Shown: positions 9,198-18,153 of the stretch, piece after piece
Numbering within the stretch: the stretch's first letter is position 1
Layout: each line of letters starts with the position of its first letter
Origin: an uncultured Treponema sp.
GTDB taxonomy: Bacteria > Spirochaetota > Spirochaetia > Treponematales > Treponemataceae
Length of the DNA: 28,172 nucleotides
Assembly: GCA_905372265.1 (NCBI GenBank)
Contig: CAJPOL010000014.1
Location: 1 to 28,172 of the forward strand
Direction of reading: 5' to 3'
The notes under the pieces: generated by a model
What the model saw: only the letters and a program-made list of their open reading frames with translations
Databases searched by the model: none
Told to the model about the DNA's origin: nothing
Position numbers and translations under genes: made by a program

Positions 9198-9227
9198 GGC
9201 AGTACAGCTGTATTACGCTGTACTGCC
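9198..9227. other. Perfect 11-bp inverted repeat between the FKBP and binding-protein genes
   Basis: GGCAGTACAGC (9198-9208) and its exact reverse complement GCTGTACTGCC (9217-9227) flank an 8-nt loop. The site is in the 132-nt gap between the end of the FKBP gene and the start of the solute-binding pair, all on the minus strand. No T-run follows on the minus strand, so it is not a textbook intrinsic terminator. It may be a U-poor terminator, an mRNA processing or stability hairpin, or a dimeric regulator's operator. Confidence 0.6.
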
Positions 9228-9287
9228 CTGCAAAAACAGGACGCCGATATGCTTGCTTTGAGCACAATCGATGTCCCGCTTTCCGCC

Positions 9288-10076
9288 TTAGGAACGGTCG
9301 GCGGCAGCTCCTTCCGGCGCAGGCGCCGGATCGGGCGGAAGAATATCCAGTAATTCCACCTCAAAGATCAGCGTTGCGTTACCCGGGATGACTTGTCCCG
9401 CTCCCCGTTCGCCGTAACCGAGCTTGGACGGAATATAGAATTTGTACTTTGAGCCGATTTTCATCAGCTGTAAACCTTCAGTCCAGCCTTTAATAACGCC
9501 ATTCAGCTGAAATTCAATCGGCGTATCGCGGTCGTAGGAACTGTCAAACACAGTCCCATCAAGCAGCGTGCCTTTATAATGTACTTTCACCTTATCGGTT
9601 GCAGTGGGCATTGCGCCTGAACCTTGCGTGAGTACCTCATACTGTAATCCGCTTTCGGTTGTCGTTATACCGGATTTTTTTCCGTTTTCCGCCAAGAATT
9701 CAGTCTCTTTTACAAGATTTTCAGCGGCTTCTTTTTTAAACGAGGCTTCGCTTGCCCGTTGCAATACCTGCTGTGCAGCAGCCAAATCGTTGTCTTTTTT
9801 ATTTTCGGCATCCTTTAAGCCTTTTACAACCTCATTGTAATCGGCTTTCAGCTTAAACTCTTTCAGCGACATGCCCATCATAAGACCGAGCGCATGACCG
9901 ATTTCCTTTTCGGTCGGAGGGGGGAGCTCCGTTACAGCCGGTTCCGTTTTTGCTTCCGAATCGGTCTTTTCAGAACCGTCTTGGGCCGGCTTCGCTGCAT
10001 TTTTCTGACAGCTTACTGTCAGCATTGATACGCATAATAATGCAATAGTCATTATTGATAATAATTTTCTGTACAT
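9288..10076 (-). CDS. FKBP-type peptidyl-prolyl isomerase lipoprotein
   Basis: Cis-trans prolyl isomerase and probable folding helper outside the cytoplasm, 262 residues. A lipoprotein-like signal ends at Cys23 (SMLTVSC). A low-complexity E/T/P/K linker follows. Next comes an FkpA-like helical N-terminal domain at about 55-135, the dimerising part in that family, beginning [17 protein letters not shown]. The FKBP domain at about 160-250 includes [38 protein letters not shown] and [13 protein letters not shown], so the ligand-pocket residues look intact. A short Pro/Ala-rich tail ends the protein. GGAAGTGAG lies just before the ATG, and a promoter-like pair is at 10114-10142. The gene is divergent from the flagellar operon; nothing ties it functionally to flagella. 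Confidence 0.93.
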   Translation of the reverse strand: MYRKLLSIMTIALLCVSMLTVSCQKNAAKPAQDGSEKTDSEAKTEPAVTELPPPTEKEIGHALGLMMGMSLKEFKLKADYNEVVKGLKDAENKKDNDLAAAQQVLQRASEASFKKEAAENLVKETEFLAENGKKSGITTTESGLQYEVLTQGSGAMPTATDKVKVHYKGTLLDGTVFDSSYDRDTPIEFQLNGVIKGWTEGLQLMKIGSKYKFYIPSKLGYGERGAGQVIPGNATLIFEVELLDILPPDPAPAPEGAAADRS

Positions 10077-10113
10077 TTCTCACTTCCATATTAGAATAAA
10101 ATTTTGTGTCAGT

Positions 10114-10142
10114 ACGATACTGTTATAGTGCAAAAAAGTCAA
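10114..10142 (-). promoter_or_regulatory. Candidate sigma-70-type promoter of the FKBP gene
   Basis: On the minus strand TTGACT (10142-10137) and TATCGT (10119-10114) are separated by exactly 17 nt. They match the -35 and -10 consensus at 5/6 and 4/6 positions. Transcription would begin near 10107, giving a leader of about 30 nt that contains the Shine-Dalgarno sequence. Confidence 0.45.
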
Positions 10143-10229
10143 TCTTTTTATCTGAATGAATATCGCATTACCCCAAACATCGATAATTGCAGTGAGAAAA
10201 CAGCTGTGCCGTTGATTTTAGATGATGCT

Positions 10230-10278
10230 CGCACTTTTTTTTGTTTTTATATAAAAAAATGCGGTAAAAAGCCGAAAC
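10230..10278 (+). promoter_or_regulatory. Candidate sigma-28-like promoter and AT-rich hairpin ahead of the flagellar operon
   Basis: TAAAAAAA (10252-10259), an 11-nt spacer and GCCGAAAC (10271-10278) resemble the flagellar sigma-28 pattern TAAAGTTT-N11-GCCGATAA. Spacing is exact, the first four bases match and six of eight match in the second box. The first box overlaps the right half of an imperfect hairpin whose arms are CGCA/TGCG plus T-run and A-run (10230-10263), including the perfect palindrome TTTTTATATAAAAA (10244-10257). Start codon 10341 lies about 60 nt downstream. A-runs match TAAA easily, and the treponemal fla promoter has been described as sigma-70-like, so this is tentative. 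Confidence 0.25.
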
Positions 10279-10340
10279 TGTGAATGTAGGTCGGTTTTTG
10301 TGAGGATTAAACATCCGATGTACAAGGGAGGTTCATCATC

Positions 10341-11666
10341 ATGCAGGCTCTTGATGTTCAAAGCGATATGCAGCCTATTCATTATACTGATGCGGCACAA
10401 CCGAACGGTTCATATAAAAAAGAAGCGGCGGAACCTGAGCAGAAAGGCTCTTCCTTTCTTGCAATGATAAAAAAATTAACGGCTCAAGCATCGGAGGCAG
10501 CTGACGCTGCACCGGAAATGCCTGAGGATATGCAAGCAGATTTTGCTGCGCTTATCAAAATGAGCGGCGCCCGGAAAGACAAAACCGCAGCGCAGCCTGA
10601 GGCAAAAGCAAAAGAGGCCTCGAAAAAAGCAGTCTTACTCAACGCTTCTGCCGGTCAAACAAATACCGAACCGGCACTAGATGCGCATACACAGGATGCG
10701 CTGCTCGCTGCCGTGCAGGAGACTGATATTCTAAAAGACATTTCCGATGCAGGCGCCGGTAAAGAGCGCCGCACTAGCAGTACCCTCATTGATGCCGACC
10801 TGCCGGATAGCGAGGAAGCATTACCGGTAATAGCGGACGAGCTTCCCTTTGGAAAAAAACAAAAAGCAGGGACATCTGCGTCCGGTCTCGAAACCGGCGT
10901 TAAGGCCGCCGCTTTGGAAATCCGTTCCGAACGGAAAGAAGAAAACGGAGAACAAGAACGCTCCGGCAGTATCCAAACAGGCCATAAACTACAGCATACC
11001 AAACATCAAAAACCGCTTTTTACGGTTATTGATGAACGCACTGCCCAGTTTGCGCCGGTTACTGACGGCGGCTCCGTGCATGAAAGCGGCGCCGCTGTCC
11101 GCGTAGAGCACTCACAATCTTCTATTGATATGGTAATGGACTTCCGCGGTCAGTCTGCCGGTTTCGGAGCAAAAGCAGAAAGCGCCCTCTTTTCAAAGGA
11201 AAGCGGAGCGCCTTCTTTTGCAGCGCTGGTTTCCCAGCAAATACAGGATATGTCTTCCGATTTTGTACAGGCGGGGAAAATCGTCCTGCAAGATAACAAT
11301 GCAGGACTTATCCGGTTGCAGCTGCAGCCTGCGCATCTCGGGAATGTACGGATCAGTCTGGAATTGACAGGCGGTAAAAAGATAACCGGCAAAATTATTG
11401 CCGCTTCAAAAGAAGCATACGATGCATTCAAAGAAAATATTGAACAATTAGCGGAAGCCTTTGAACAAGGCGGCTTTGAAAGTGCGCACTTTGATGTAAG
11501 CTGGTCAGGCGAATCCGGCGGGCAGCACTTTGCAGATGCGGATTCTTCGTTTAACGAAAGATTTATGCAAAATAATCGGATTGAGGTAATGCAAGACAAC
11601 CGTTATGCCGATACTCAACTTGTCTATGCATTCGGCCAAGATCAAGCGGTAAATGTGCTCGCTTAA
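10341..11666 (+). CDS. fliK: Flagellar hook-length control protein FliK-like (Tap1 position)
   Basis: First gene of the flagellar operon and the place of treponemal tap1. FliK is a secreted ruler that stops hook growth and switches export specificity through FlhB. The 441-residue protein has a long, poorly conserved, charged and Ala/Glu-rich N-terminal two thirds (about 1-300), as expected of the ruler. The conserved C-terminal Flg_hook domain spans about 310-410, with the block [21 protein letters not shown] followed by [21 protein letters not shown]. Identification rests on that domain and on position directly upstream of flgD and flgE. AGGGAGG about 9 nt before the ATG supports the start. 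The gap to flgD is 20 nt. Confidence 0.9.
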   Translation: MQALDVQSDMQPIHYTDAAQPNGSYKKEAAEPEQKGSSFLAMIKKLTAQASEAADAAPEMPEDMQADFAALIKMSGARKDKTAAQPEAKAKEASKKAVLLNASAGQTNTEPALDAHTQDALLAAVQETDILKDISDAGAGKERRTSSTLIDADLPDSEEALPVIADELPFGKKQKAGTSASGLETGVKAAALEIRSERKEENGEQERSGSIQTGHKLQHTKHQKPLFTVIDERTAQFAPVTDGGSVHESGAAVRVEHSQSSIDMVMDFRGQSAGFGAKAESALFSKESGAPSFAALVSQQIQDMSSDFVQAGKIVLQDNNAGLIRLQLQPAHLGNVRISLELTGGKKITGKIIAASKEAYDAFKENIEQLAEAFEQGGFESAHFDVSWSGESGGQHFADADSSFNERFMQNNRIEVMQDNRYADTQLVYAFGQDQAVNVLA

Positions 11667-11686
11667 GCGACGGAGGTGAAAAAGAT

Positions 11687-12169
11687 ATGACTATCGGTGC
11701 AATGGCGTACGGTTCGGGAATTCCGGCGCCTTCTTTTGAAATGAGCCCTGAGGAAAAGGCAAAACTGAGTAAAGAAGTTGATTTTATTAATAAACAAATC
11801 TTTCCGGAGGGACGGAAACCTAAACAAGAGCTCGGAAAAGATGACTTTTTACAACTCTTAGTTGCGCAGATGACTCATCAGGATCCGACAAAGCCGCTGG
11901 AAGATACACAGTTTGTTGCTCAGATGGCGCAATTCAGCTCTATTGAACAACTTATCGGTATGAATAAGAGTTTTGAGCTGTTAAATCGGTTAGTCGGCGA
12001 TTCTTCTGCAGCAGCTGCTGTCGGCAAACAGGTAGAGGTCGGTAAAACCGGCAACACCGTTTCGGGTACCGTTACTGCCGCAACACGCGGAGAAAACCCG
12101 CAAGTGCAGGTAAACGGTCAATGGTATGCATGGTCTGAAGTTCAGACAATTTATGCAGATAATCAATAA
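11687..12169 (+). CDS. flgD: Flagellar hook cap / assembly protein FlgD
   Basis: Scaffold that caps the growing hook so FlgE subunits can assemble outside the inner membrane. At 160 residues it is shorter than enteric FlgD (about 230). It keeps the conserved N-terminal block ([37 protein letters not shown], split here over about 48-85) and only a small C-terminal beta part with [21 protein letters not shown]. Short FlgD is usual in spirochaetes. GGAGGTGA, a near-perfect ribosome-binding match, is 7 nt before the ATG. It lies 20 nt after fliK and 31 nt before flgE. Confidence 0.94.
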   Translation: MTIGAMAYGSGIPAPSFEMSPEEKAKLSKEVDFINKQIFPEGRKPKQELGKDDFLQLLVAQMTHQDPTKPLEDTQFVAQMAQFSSIEQLIGMNKSFELLNRLVGDSSAAAAVGKQVEVGKTGNTVSGTVTAATRGENPQVQVNGQWYAWSEVQTIYADNQ

Positions 12170-12200
12170 CCACGATAATTAAAGAGAGGAGATTACAGAT

Positions 12201-13592
12201 ATGATGCGGTCATTATTTTCCGGCGTTTCCGGAATGCAAAATCATCAGACAAGAATGGATGTTATTGGTAACAATATTGCGAACGTGAACACGACAGGGT
12301 TTAAGCGCGGCAGAGTAAACTTTCAGGATTTGATTTCCCAGCAGTTAAGCGGGGCATCCCGTCCTACGGAAGAAGTCGGCGGTGTTAATCCTAAGGAAGT
12401 CGGACTCGGTGTTATGATTGCCAGTATTGATACCATTCATACGCAGGGAGCTTTGCAGTCAACCGGTGTCAATACCGACATCGCTGTACAGGGAAACGGT
12501 TTCTTTGTGCTTAAATCAGGCGAAAAAAGCTATTACACCCGCGCTGGCGCTTTTGGTGTGGATCAGAATGGTACTATGGTGAACCCCGCAAACGGTATGC
12601 GCGTACAAGGCTGGATGGCACAGGTTGTTGACGGTACCCGTATTATCAACACATCCGCTCAAACGGAAGATATGATTGTTCCGATCGGACAGAAAATCGA
12701 TGCGCGTGCAACAACATCGGTAAACTATGCCTGTAACCTCGACAAACGGCTGCCCGAATTGCCTGAGAATGCAACAGCCGCTCAGACGCTGGAATCAACA
12801 TGGTCAACCCAATTTAAGGTATACGATACATTCGGCGAAACGCACGAATTAGACATCAGTTTTTCACGAGTACCCGGTACGGTCAATCAGTGGCTTGCAA
12901 CGGTAAATGTCGATCCGACCAATGCGGAAGCAACGGCAACCGCAGCCGGTGTCGGCACGACGGAGGGAACCGGTAATACGTTTACCGTAACATTCGATAA
13001 CTTCGGCCATCTTGCCGCTGTAACCGATACGGCCGGTAATACATCGGCGGAAGCCGGTAAGGTTGCCGTACAGGTTTCCTACACCGTTACCGGAGCAGCT
13101 GCCGGTGCAGACGGAGCTCCTACCCGCCACACATTCGATATCAATTTAGGCGAAATCGGGACATCACGGAATACCATCACTCAGTTCGCCCAGCAAAGCA
13201 CCACTAAGGCGTATGAGCAGGACGGCTACAGCATGGGGTATCTCGAAAACTTCAAGATCGATCAGAGCGGGGTTATCACCGGCGTGTATTCCAACGGCGT
13301 CAGCAATGAAATCGGTCAGCTCGCAATGGCGAGTTTCGCCAATCAAGGCGGTTTGGAGAAGGCAGGAGAGAACACCTATGTTCAGTCCAATAACTCAGGA
13401 ATTGCCAACATCAGCACCTCAGGAGTTATGGGAAAAGGTAAACTCATTGCCGGAACGTTGGAAATGAGTAACGTCGATTTAACCGACCAGTTCACCGACA
13501 TGATTATCACACAGCGCGGTTTTCAGGCGGGAGCAAAAACTATTCAAACCTCCGATACAATGCTCGAAACCGTATTGAATCTGAAACGATAA
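12201..13592 (+). CDS. flgE: Flagellar hook protein FlgE
   Basis: Subunit of the hook, the universal joint between motor and periplasmic filament. The 463-residue protein has the rod/hook N-terminal signature ([21 protein letters not shown]), the [10 protein letters not shown] block near 95-104, a variable Ala/Thr/Gly-rich outer domain at about 215-320 and a C-terminal coiled region with [20 protein letters not shown]. Lys165 and Cys178 are present at the positions that form the lysinoalanine cross-link described in T. denticola FlgE, which makes spirochaete hooks covalent polymers. The numbering match supports the first ATG; a second ATG follows immediately. GAGGAG lies about 10 nt upstream. 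Confidence 0.96.
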   Translation: MMRSLFSGVSGMQNHQTRMDVIGNNIANVNTTGFKRGRVNFQDLISQQLSGASRPTEEVGGVNPKEVGLGVMIASIDTIHTQGALQSTGVNTDIAVQGNGFFVLKSGEKSYYTRAGAFGVDQNGTMVNPANGMRVQGWMAQVVDGTRIINTSAQTEDMIVPIGQKIDARATTSVNYACNLDKRLPELPENATAAQTLESTWSTQFKVYDTFGETHELDISFSRVPGTVNQWLATVNVDPTNAEATATAAGVGTTEGTGNTFTVTFDNFGHLAAVTDTAGNTSAEAGKVAVQVSYTVTGAAAGADGAPTRHTFDINLGEIGTSRNTITQFAQQSTTKAYEQDGYSMGYLENFKIDQSGVITGVYSNGVSNEIGQLAMASFANQGGLEKAGENTYVQSNNSGIANISTSGVMGKGKLIAGTLEMSNVDLTDQFTDMIITQRGFQAGAKTIQTSDTMLETVLNLKR

Positions 13593-13615
13593 TAAGGTAA
13601 TATAAAGGGTACTAT

Positions 13616-13813
13616 ATGGTAAAGGTTACGCGGCTTAACGGCAAAGAGTATTGGATAAATCCGCATCAGATTGAAACGGTAGAGTGCAATCCTGATGTAA
13701 CGATTAGGATGCTTTCAGGCAATAACTATGTCATAAAAGAGACACCTGAAGCATTGATCGATGCCGTTGTCGCGTACCGGAGACGTATCGGTATTTTCAA
13801 GAATGAAGAGTAA
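13616..13813 (+). CDS. flbD: FlbD family protein
   Basis: Small cytoplasmic protein of 65 residues matching the FlbD family (PF06289), found next to flgE and motA in many Gram-positive and spirochaetal fla operons. The core VTRLNGKEYWINPHQIETVE, then PDVTIRMLSGNNYVIKET and a C-terminal helix with a basic RRR patch fit that family. It is unrelated to the Caulobacter transcription factor of the same name. Its molecular role is not known. It sits 23 nt after flgE and 18 nt before motA. The ribosome-binding match (AAGGG) is modest. Confidence 0.9.
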   Translation: MVKVTRLNGKEYWINPHQIETVECNPDVTIRMLSGNNYVIKETPEALIDAVVAYRRRIGIFKNEE

Positions 13814-13831
13814 GGGAGCTGGTCTTAAATT

Positions 13832-14611
13832 ATGGATATAGCATCATTTATAGGGGTATTCGGCGGTCTTGGTATTGTTTTCTTCGGTGCTTTCGTTGGA
13901 GGGTCGCTCGGCGGACTTATCGATCTACCTTCGATGTTGATTACCATCGGCGGTTCATATTTCTGTTTGTTTTTGACCTATCCGCTTTCTTATGCTATCG
14001 GTATTTTCAAAGTCATGGCAAAAGTGTTCCGTACCGTCGATTTTAAAGAAAAAGAACTGGTTCAAAAAATAGTTGCATTATCGGAAAAAAGCCGCCGTAC
14101 GGGGCTTTTGGCTTTGGAAGAAGAAATTCAAGATTTTGAAGATGAGTTTCTCCGTACCGGACTGCAAAACGTCATTGACGGTATTGACAGCGAAGCAATC
14201 CGCGCCAGTATGGAAAATGAGCTTGGTCACATGGAAGAGCGGCATACAGTGTGGATTGGTGTAGTAAACGCATGGGCTACGCTCGCACCGGGCTTTGGAA
14301 TGTTGGGTACGGTTATCGGACTTATCGGTATGTTGCTGAACCTGGAAGATAAGAGTTCTTTGGGCCCGAACATGGCAGTTGCGTTGGTTACAACGTTCTA
14401 CGGTTCTATGATGGCAAACTGGATGCTTATTCCGATCGCTACAAAACTTGCCTATCAGAATAGTCTGGAAGTGCGCTCAAAGGAAATGATTATCGAAGGA
14501 ATACTCGGTATTCAAGCAGGCGATCACCCGCGTATTCTCGGACAGCGCTTACTCACCTATTTGGATCCGAAAGACCAAAAAGCAATAGAGAGCCAATTGG
14601 GCGGGGAGTAA
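13832..14611 (+). CDS. motA: Flagellar motor stator protein MotA
   Basis: Inner-membrane stator subunit that, with MotB, converts ion flow into torque on FliG. The 259-residue protein shows two hydrophobic segments near the N-terminus (about 5-30 and 33-55), a large cytoplasmic loop with charged residues in KKSRRTGLLALEEE (about 85-98), and two further segments. The conserved block LAPGFGMLGTVIGLIGML carries the functional proline near the third membrane segment. Charged residues continue into the C-terminal tail. GGGAG lies upstream of the ATG, and motB follows after 3 nt. Confidence 0.96.
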   Translation: MDIASFIGVFGGLGIVFFGAFVGGSLGGLIDLPSMLITIGGSYFCLFLTYPLSYAIGIFKVMAKVFRTVDFKEKELVQKIVALSEKSRRTGLLALEEEIQDFEDEFLRTGLQNVIDGIDSEAIRASMENELGHMEERHTVWIGVVNAWATLAPGFGMLGTVIGLIGMLLNLEDKSSLGPNMAVALVTTFYGSMMANWMLIPIATKLAYQNSLEVRSKEMIIEGILGIQAGDHPRILGQRLLTYLDPKDQKAIESQLGGE

Positions 14612-14614
14612 TGG

Positions 14615-15331
14615 ATGGCACGAAAGAAAAAAGGAGCGCAGGCGGCCGGAAGCGGATGGCTAACGACATACGGCGATATGGTTACGCTGATGCTTTGTTT
14701 CTTTGTTATGTTATACGAGCCGACCGAAGTTGATATGACGCAATTAGCTGCGCTGTCCGCTTCTATCAGCGGCGATCCGACCGGCGGTGCAGTTTCGCTT
14801 GCCGCAGGACGGCTTGCAGACCTCGGTAATACCATCAGCTCCATGCCGTCTATGGAAAAAGGCCGGCTGCTCGGTACAGCTTTAAAAAAAGCAGTATCTC
14901 TTTTCGCTCCTGAAATTAAATCGAATAAAATTGTTGTAACCAGCGATGAGCGCGGTGTTGTTATTTCACTGGCAGCCGATACGTTTTTTGCTCCGAATAG
15001 CGCCGACTTAAATATAGAAGAAAGCAGAGAATCATTATTGAAGATTGCACAGTTTTTATCCGATAAGGAATTAGCGGCACACCGATTTAGAATTGAAGGC
15101 TACACCGATTCAAGCAACGCGGATAATGATGTTTGGCGGAGCAACTGGGAGCTATCAAGCGCCCGCGCTATCAATGTACTACATTATTTAACGGATTTCG
15201 GCGCACAGGAGAACAAGTTTTCCATTGCCGCTTATGCAGATACCCGTTCGGTATACTCAAATGATACCGAAGAAGGCCGCGCCTACAATAGACGGGTAGA
15301 TATTATTATTCTGGACGAAGCGCATTTTTAA
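14615..15331 (+). CDS. motB: Flagellar motor stator protein MotB
   Basis: Stator partner of MotA, anchored to peptidoglycan. In 238 residues it has a short basic N-terminus (MARKKKG) and a single transmembrane helix containing the ion-carrying aspartate D21 in [18 protein letters not shown] periplasmic linker and plug region follow. The OmpA/MotB peptidoglycan-binding domain spans about 135-235, with [28 protein letters not shown] and [15 protein letters not shown] in the end of motA gives a well-placed ribosome site. A second ATG 4 nt earlier (14611) is out of frame and ignored. Translation with motA is probably coupled. Confidence 0.95.
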   Translation: MARKKKGAQAAGSGWLTTYGDMVTLMLCFFVMLYEPTEVDMTQLAALSASISGDPTGGAVSLAAGRLADLGNTISSMPSMEKGRLLGTALKKAVSLFAPEIKSNKIVVTSDERGVVISLAADTFFAPNSADLNIEESRESLLKIAQFLSDKELAAHRFRIEGYTDSSNADNDVWRSNWELSSARAINVLHYLTDFGAQENKFSIAAYADTRSVYSNDTEEGRAYNRRVDIIILDEAHF

Positions 15332-15386
15332 TGCTAGACTAGATGATGGTCAAATAGACTATGTGTGGTAAAGAGGAGTAACCATA

Positions 15387-15935
15387 ATGGCTGACGAAAA
15401 TACAAACTTGACTGATGATTCCGGTATGGATGATGGTTTGGTAATGGATGGTGCTAAACCCAAAAAAGCGGGATTAGTTTCTACACTTTTAAAATATATC
15501 GCTATTGTATTGGCTGCTTTGATTTTCATTGTTACAGTGGTTGTCATTACGGTTAATCTTATGGCGAAGCGCGGACAGTCGCATTCGGATTACCCTATTG
15601 CAGAAGAATACCGCGATTCCCGCGAAGTGCTTCAATACTATTCGGCCATCGGGCAAATCAAAGCCTTGACGTCCGATCTGATTCCCGCTACGGTAATTGT
15701 CAATATTGAACTCGGTTATCCGACGAACGATAAAGCAACTCCGCAGGAGCTGACTGCTCGGCTTGTTGAGCTTAAAGATTTTCTTCGAGCATACTTCCAC
15801 AAGAAAACCATTGCGGAATTACGCCAAGAAGAGAAAATTAAGATTGAAATCCGTAACGAAATCAATGATAATATATTGTCAAAGACAAAGATAAAAGGCG
15901 TTGCTTTCACCCAATATGATATTATAGAACAATAG
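15387..15935 (+). CDS. fliL: Flagellar basal body-associated protein FliL
   Basis: Single-pass inner-membrane protein that surrounds MotB and supports the stator. It has 182 residues: a short acidic cytoplasmic start, one transmembrane helix at about 31-55 (LVSTLLKYIAIVLAALIFIV), and a periplasmic FliL domain with VIVNIELGYP and a helical LVELKDFLRAYFHKKTIAEL segment. GAGGAG is correctly spaced before the ATG. The 55-nt gap from motB is one of the longer gaps in the operon but shows no clear promoter or terminator. fliM follows after 7 nt. Confidence 0.93.
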   Translation: MADENTNLTDDSGMDDGLVMDGAKPKKAGLVSTLLKYIAIVLAALIFIVTVVVITVNLMAKRGQSHSDYPIAEEYRDSREVLQYYSAIGQIKALTSDLIPATVIVNIELGYPTNDKATPQELTARLVELKDFLRAYFHKKTIAELRQEEKIKIEIRNEINDNILSKTKIKGVAFTQYDIIEQ

Positions 15936-15942
15936 GGATTGT

Positions 15943-16977
15943 ATGACTGAAGTATTATCGCAGGACGAAATAGACCAGCTTCTCACTGCAATCAGCTCAG
16001 GGGATACCGAGACGGAAAATTTCCAACCGGTTAACGATACGCGGAAGATCAAAATATATGATTTTAAGCGGCCTGATAAATTCTCAAAAGAGCAGATGCG
16101 TACCGTTTCCATCATGCATGAAACATTCGCGCGTTTAACGACAACTGCTCTTTCCGCTCAGCTGCGGAGTATGGCACATGTCCATGTGGCTTCCGTTGAT
16201 CAGCTGACATATGAGGAATTTATCCGTTCCATCCCCACGCCGACAACGCTTGCCGTAATCAACATGGATCCGTTAAAAGGGAATGCCGTGTTGGAGATTG
16301 ACCCATCGGTTACTTTCTCAATTATTGATAGGCTGTTCGGCGGTACGGGGCAAGGCACAATGGTGCAGCGGGAGCTGACTGATATTGAGGCGTCCGTTAT
16401 GGAAGGGGTTATCGTGCGTATTTTAGCAAATATGCGCGAAGCGTGGACTCAGGTTATCGATCTGCGTCCCCGTTTAGGGCAAATTGAAACAAACCCGCAA
16501 TTCGCTCAAATTGTTCCGCCTTCCGAAATGGTCGTATTGGTAACGCTTGAAACAAAGGTAGGGGATGAAGAAGGGATGATGAACTTCTGTATCCCCTATA
16601 TAACGATTGAACCGATTATTTCAAAGCTGTCCAGTCAGTTCTGGTTCTCTTCGGTACGGAGAAATTCAACAACGCAATATATGGGTATCCTACAAGAAAA
16701 ACTTTCGACAGTGGATATGGACGTTGTTGCGGAAGTCGGTTCATTGAATTTGCCGGTACGCGATGTGCTTAATCTCCGTGCAGGAGATGTTATCCGCCTT
16801 ACCGATACAAGAGTCGGCCATCCTTTTACGCTTAGTATCGGCAGCAGAAAGAAGTTTTGGTGCCAGCCGGGTGTTGTGGGTAATAAAGTGGCTGTACAAA
16901 TATTAGAAAAGATCGAAGATATCAATCAAGATGATTTCGAAGAGCTAACTGCTGATCAGGAGGACTTATATGAGTGA
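15943..16977 (+). CDS. fliM: Flagellar motor switch protein FliM
   Basis: C-ring component that binds phosphorylated CheY and transmits the direction signal to FliG. The 344-residue protein starts with the CheY-binding peptide LSQDEIDQLLTAIS. A CheC-like middle domain follows at about 40-225, including VINMDPLKGNAVLEID and DRLFGGTG. The C-terminal SpoA (FliN-like) domain has LPVRDVLNLRAGDVIRL. Length and order are normal. It begins 7 nt after fliL and overlaps the next gene by 8 nt. Confidence 0.96.
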   Translation: MTEVLSQDEIDQLLTAISSGDTETENFQPVNDTRKIKIYDFKRPDKFSKEQMRTVSIMHETFARLTTTALSAQLRSMAHVHVASVDQLTYEEFIRSIPTPTTLAVINMDPLKGNAVLEIDPSVTFSIIDRLFGGTGQGTMVQRELTDIEASVMEGVIVRILANMREAWTQVIDLRPRLGQIETNPQFAQIVPPSEMVVLVTLETKVGDEEGMMNFCIPYITIEPIISKLSSQFWFSSVRRNSTTQYMGILQEKLSTVDMDVVAEVGSLNLPVRDVLNLRAGDVIRLTDTRVGHPFTLSIGSRKKFWCQPGVVGNKVAVQILEKIEDINQDDFEELTADQEDLYE

Positions 16978-18103
16978 TGGCGCCATTTCTCAGAGCGAAA
17001 TAGATGCATTGCTGTCCGGTGTGGCTAAAGGCGGCGCCGATGACAGCGCTTTTACACCGGCGCAGCAGAAAACCTTGCAAAAGTTTTTTGATGGGACTGT
17101 TTCTGCACTTGCAGCAAATTTTGATTCTATGACGGGTAAAACTGTCTCGGTATCTTCGCCCGTCCTTGAACTGACCAACCGCGAAGACTTTTTACAAAAA
17201 GTGCCGGAAATGGTGGTTGCGGCAACGGTTGACTTTGATGGAGCATTAATCGGAGATCACCTGTTTGTGCTTGCTCCTGAGTTCGCGGAAAAACTGGTAG
17301 GCCTTGTTAATAATGAAGAAAGCGTTACTATTGATGATATGGGCTTGTCTGTTATCAGTGAGACGGTTGCTCAATATGTCGGGAAAGAGATTAGCGCTTT
17401 TGACGGACAAAATGTAAAAGGAGTAACAAACAGACCGGCGGAAGCCCATCATGTGCCGAAAGCAATGGTTCGGCTTTCTCAAGACTTTGCGCTTTTAACG
17501 TATACCGTTACGATAGACGATGCTTCTTTTGCTTTATGGGAAGTTATCGCTAAGAAAACGGCGATGCAGATAAGTGATAAATTGAACGGATCGGATAGTC
17601 CGCAGGCAGCTTCGGCGCAGGCGGCTCCGATTCAACCGACTCCCGAACAAGGAGGTTCGATGGGGGCGATGAATATGCCTATGAATGGAGTAAATGGAAT
17701 GCCGCAGATGGGACAGCAACAGGCAGGAGGAATACCGATGGCCGGAACGGGCGCGCCTCAAGGCGGGGTGATTATGCCCGGTATGAATCCGAATGTACAA
17801 TCAATACAATTCTCGCCGCTCGTAAATGGTGTTACCGAAGCAGAGCAGGGGAATATCGGCTTGATCATGGACGTGTACATGGAAATGACCGTTGAACTCG
17901 GCCGTACCCGTAAGATGATTAAAGAAATTTTAAGTATGGGCGAAGGGCACATTATCGAATTGGATAAACTTGCCGGTGAGCCTGTGGATATCTTAGTAAA
18001 TCATAAACCGATTGCAAAAGGGGAAGTAGTCGTTATTGATGAAAACTTTGGTGTCCGCGTTACCGAAATTTTATCGCCTGCTGAACGGATAACTGATGCA
18101 TAG
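16970..18103 (+). CDS. fliY: Flagellar motor switch protein FliN/FliY type
   Basis: C-ring component of the long FliY form, 377 residues against about 130 for enteric FliN. It begins with a FliM-like peptide ISQSEIDALLSGV and has a CheC-like domain at about 30-200. A Met/Gly/Gln/Pro-rich flexible linker covers about 205-280. The SpoA domain at about 285-375 has VYMEMTVELGRTRKMIKEIL, LDKLAGEPVDILVN and FGVRVTEIL. The CheC phosphatase motif is degenerate: in SVISETVAQ the conserved asparagine three residues after the glutamate is alanine. It probably serves as a structural switch protein rather than a CheY-P phosphatase. AGGAGG sits just before the ATG inside fliM. Confidence 0.94.
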   Translation: MSDGAISQSEIDALLSGVAKGGADDSAFTPAQQKTLQKFFDGTVSALAANFDSMTGKTVSVSSPVLELTNREDFLQKVPEMVVAATVDFDGALIGDHLFVLAPEFAEKLVGLVNNEESVTIDDMGLSVISETVAQYVGKEISAFDGQNVKGVTNRPAEAHHVPKAMVRLSQDFALLTYTVTIDDASFALWEVIAKKTAMQISDKLNGSDSPQAASAQAAPIQPTPEQGGSMGAMNMPMNGVNGMPQMGQQQAGGIPMAGTGAPQGGVIMPGMNPNVQSIQFSPLVNGVTEAEQGNIGLIMDVYMEMTVELGRTRKMIKEILSMGEGHIIELDKLAGEPVDILVNHKPIAKGEVVVIDENFGVRVTEILSPAERITDA

Positions 18104-18129
18104 CCGGTATAGGTATACAAACATGTAGG

Positions 18130-18143
18130 AATGCGTACGCATT
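18130..18143. other. Perfect 14-nt palindrome before fliO
   Basis: AATGCGTACGCATT equals its own reverse complement and lies in the 50-nt gap between fliY and fliO, touching the possible TTG start of fliO at 18142. GTATAC and ACATGT occur just upstream. It could be an operator or a small RNA fold over the ribosome site. Function unknown. Confidence 0.5.
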
Positions 18144-18153
18144 GGGTGGGATA

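Noticed and set aside
10311..10321. ACATCCGATGT before fliK as another CATCC-type hairpin
   Set aside because: Arms are only 5 bp with a 1-nt centre, and the apex differs from CATCCWTG; probably chance.
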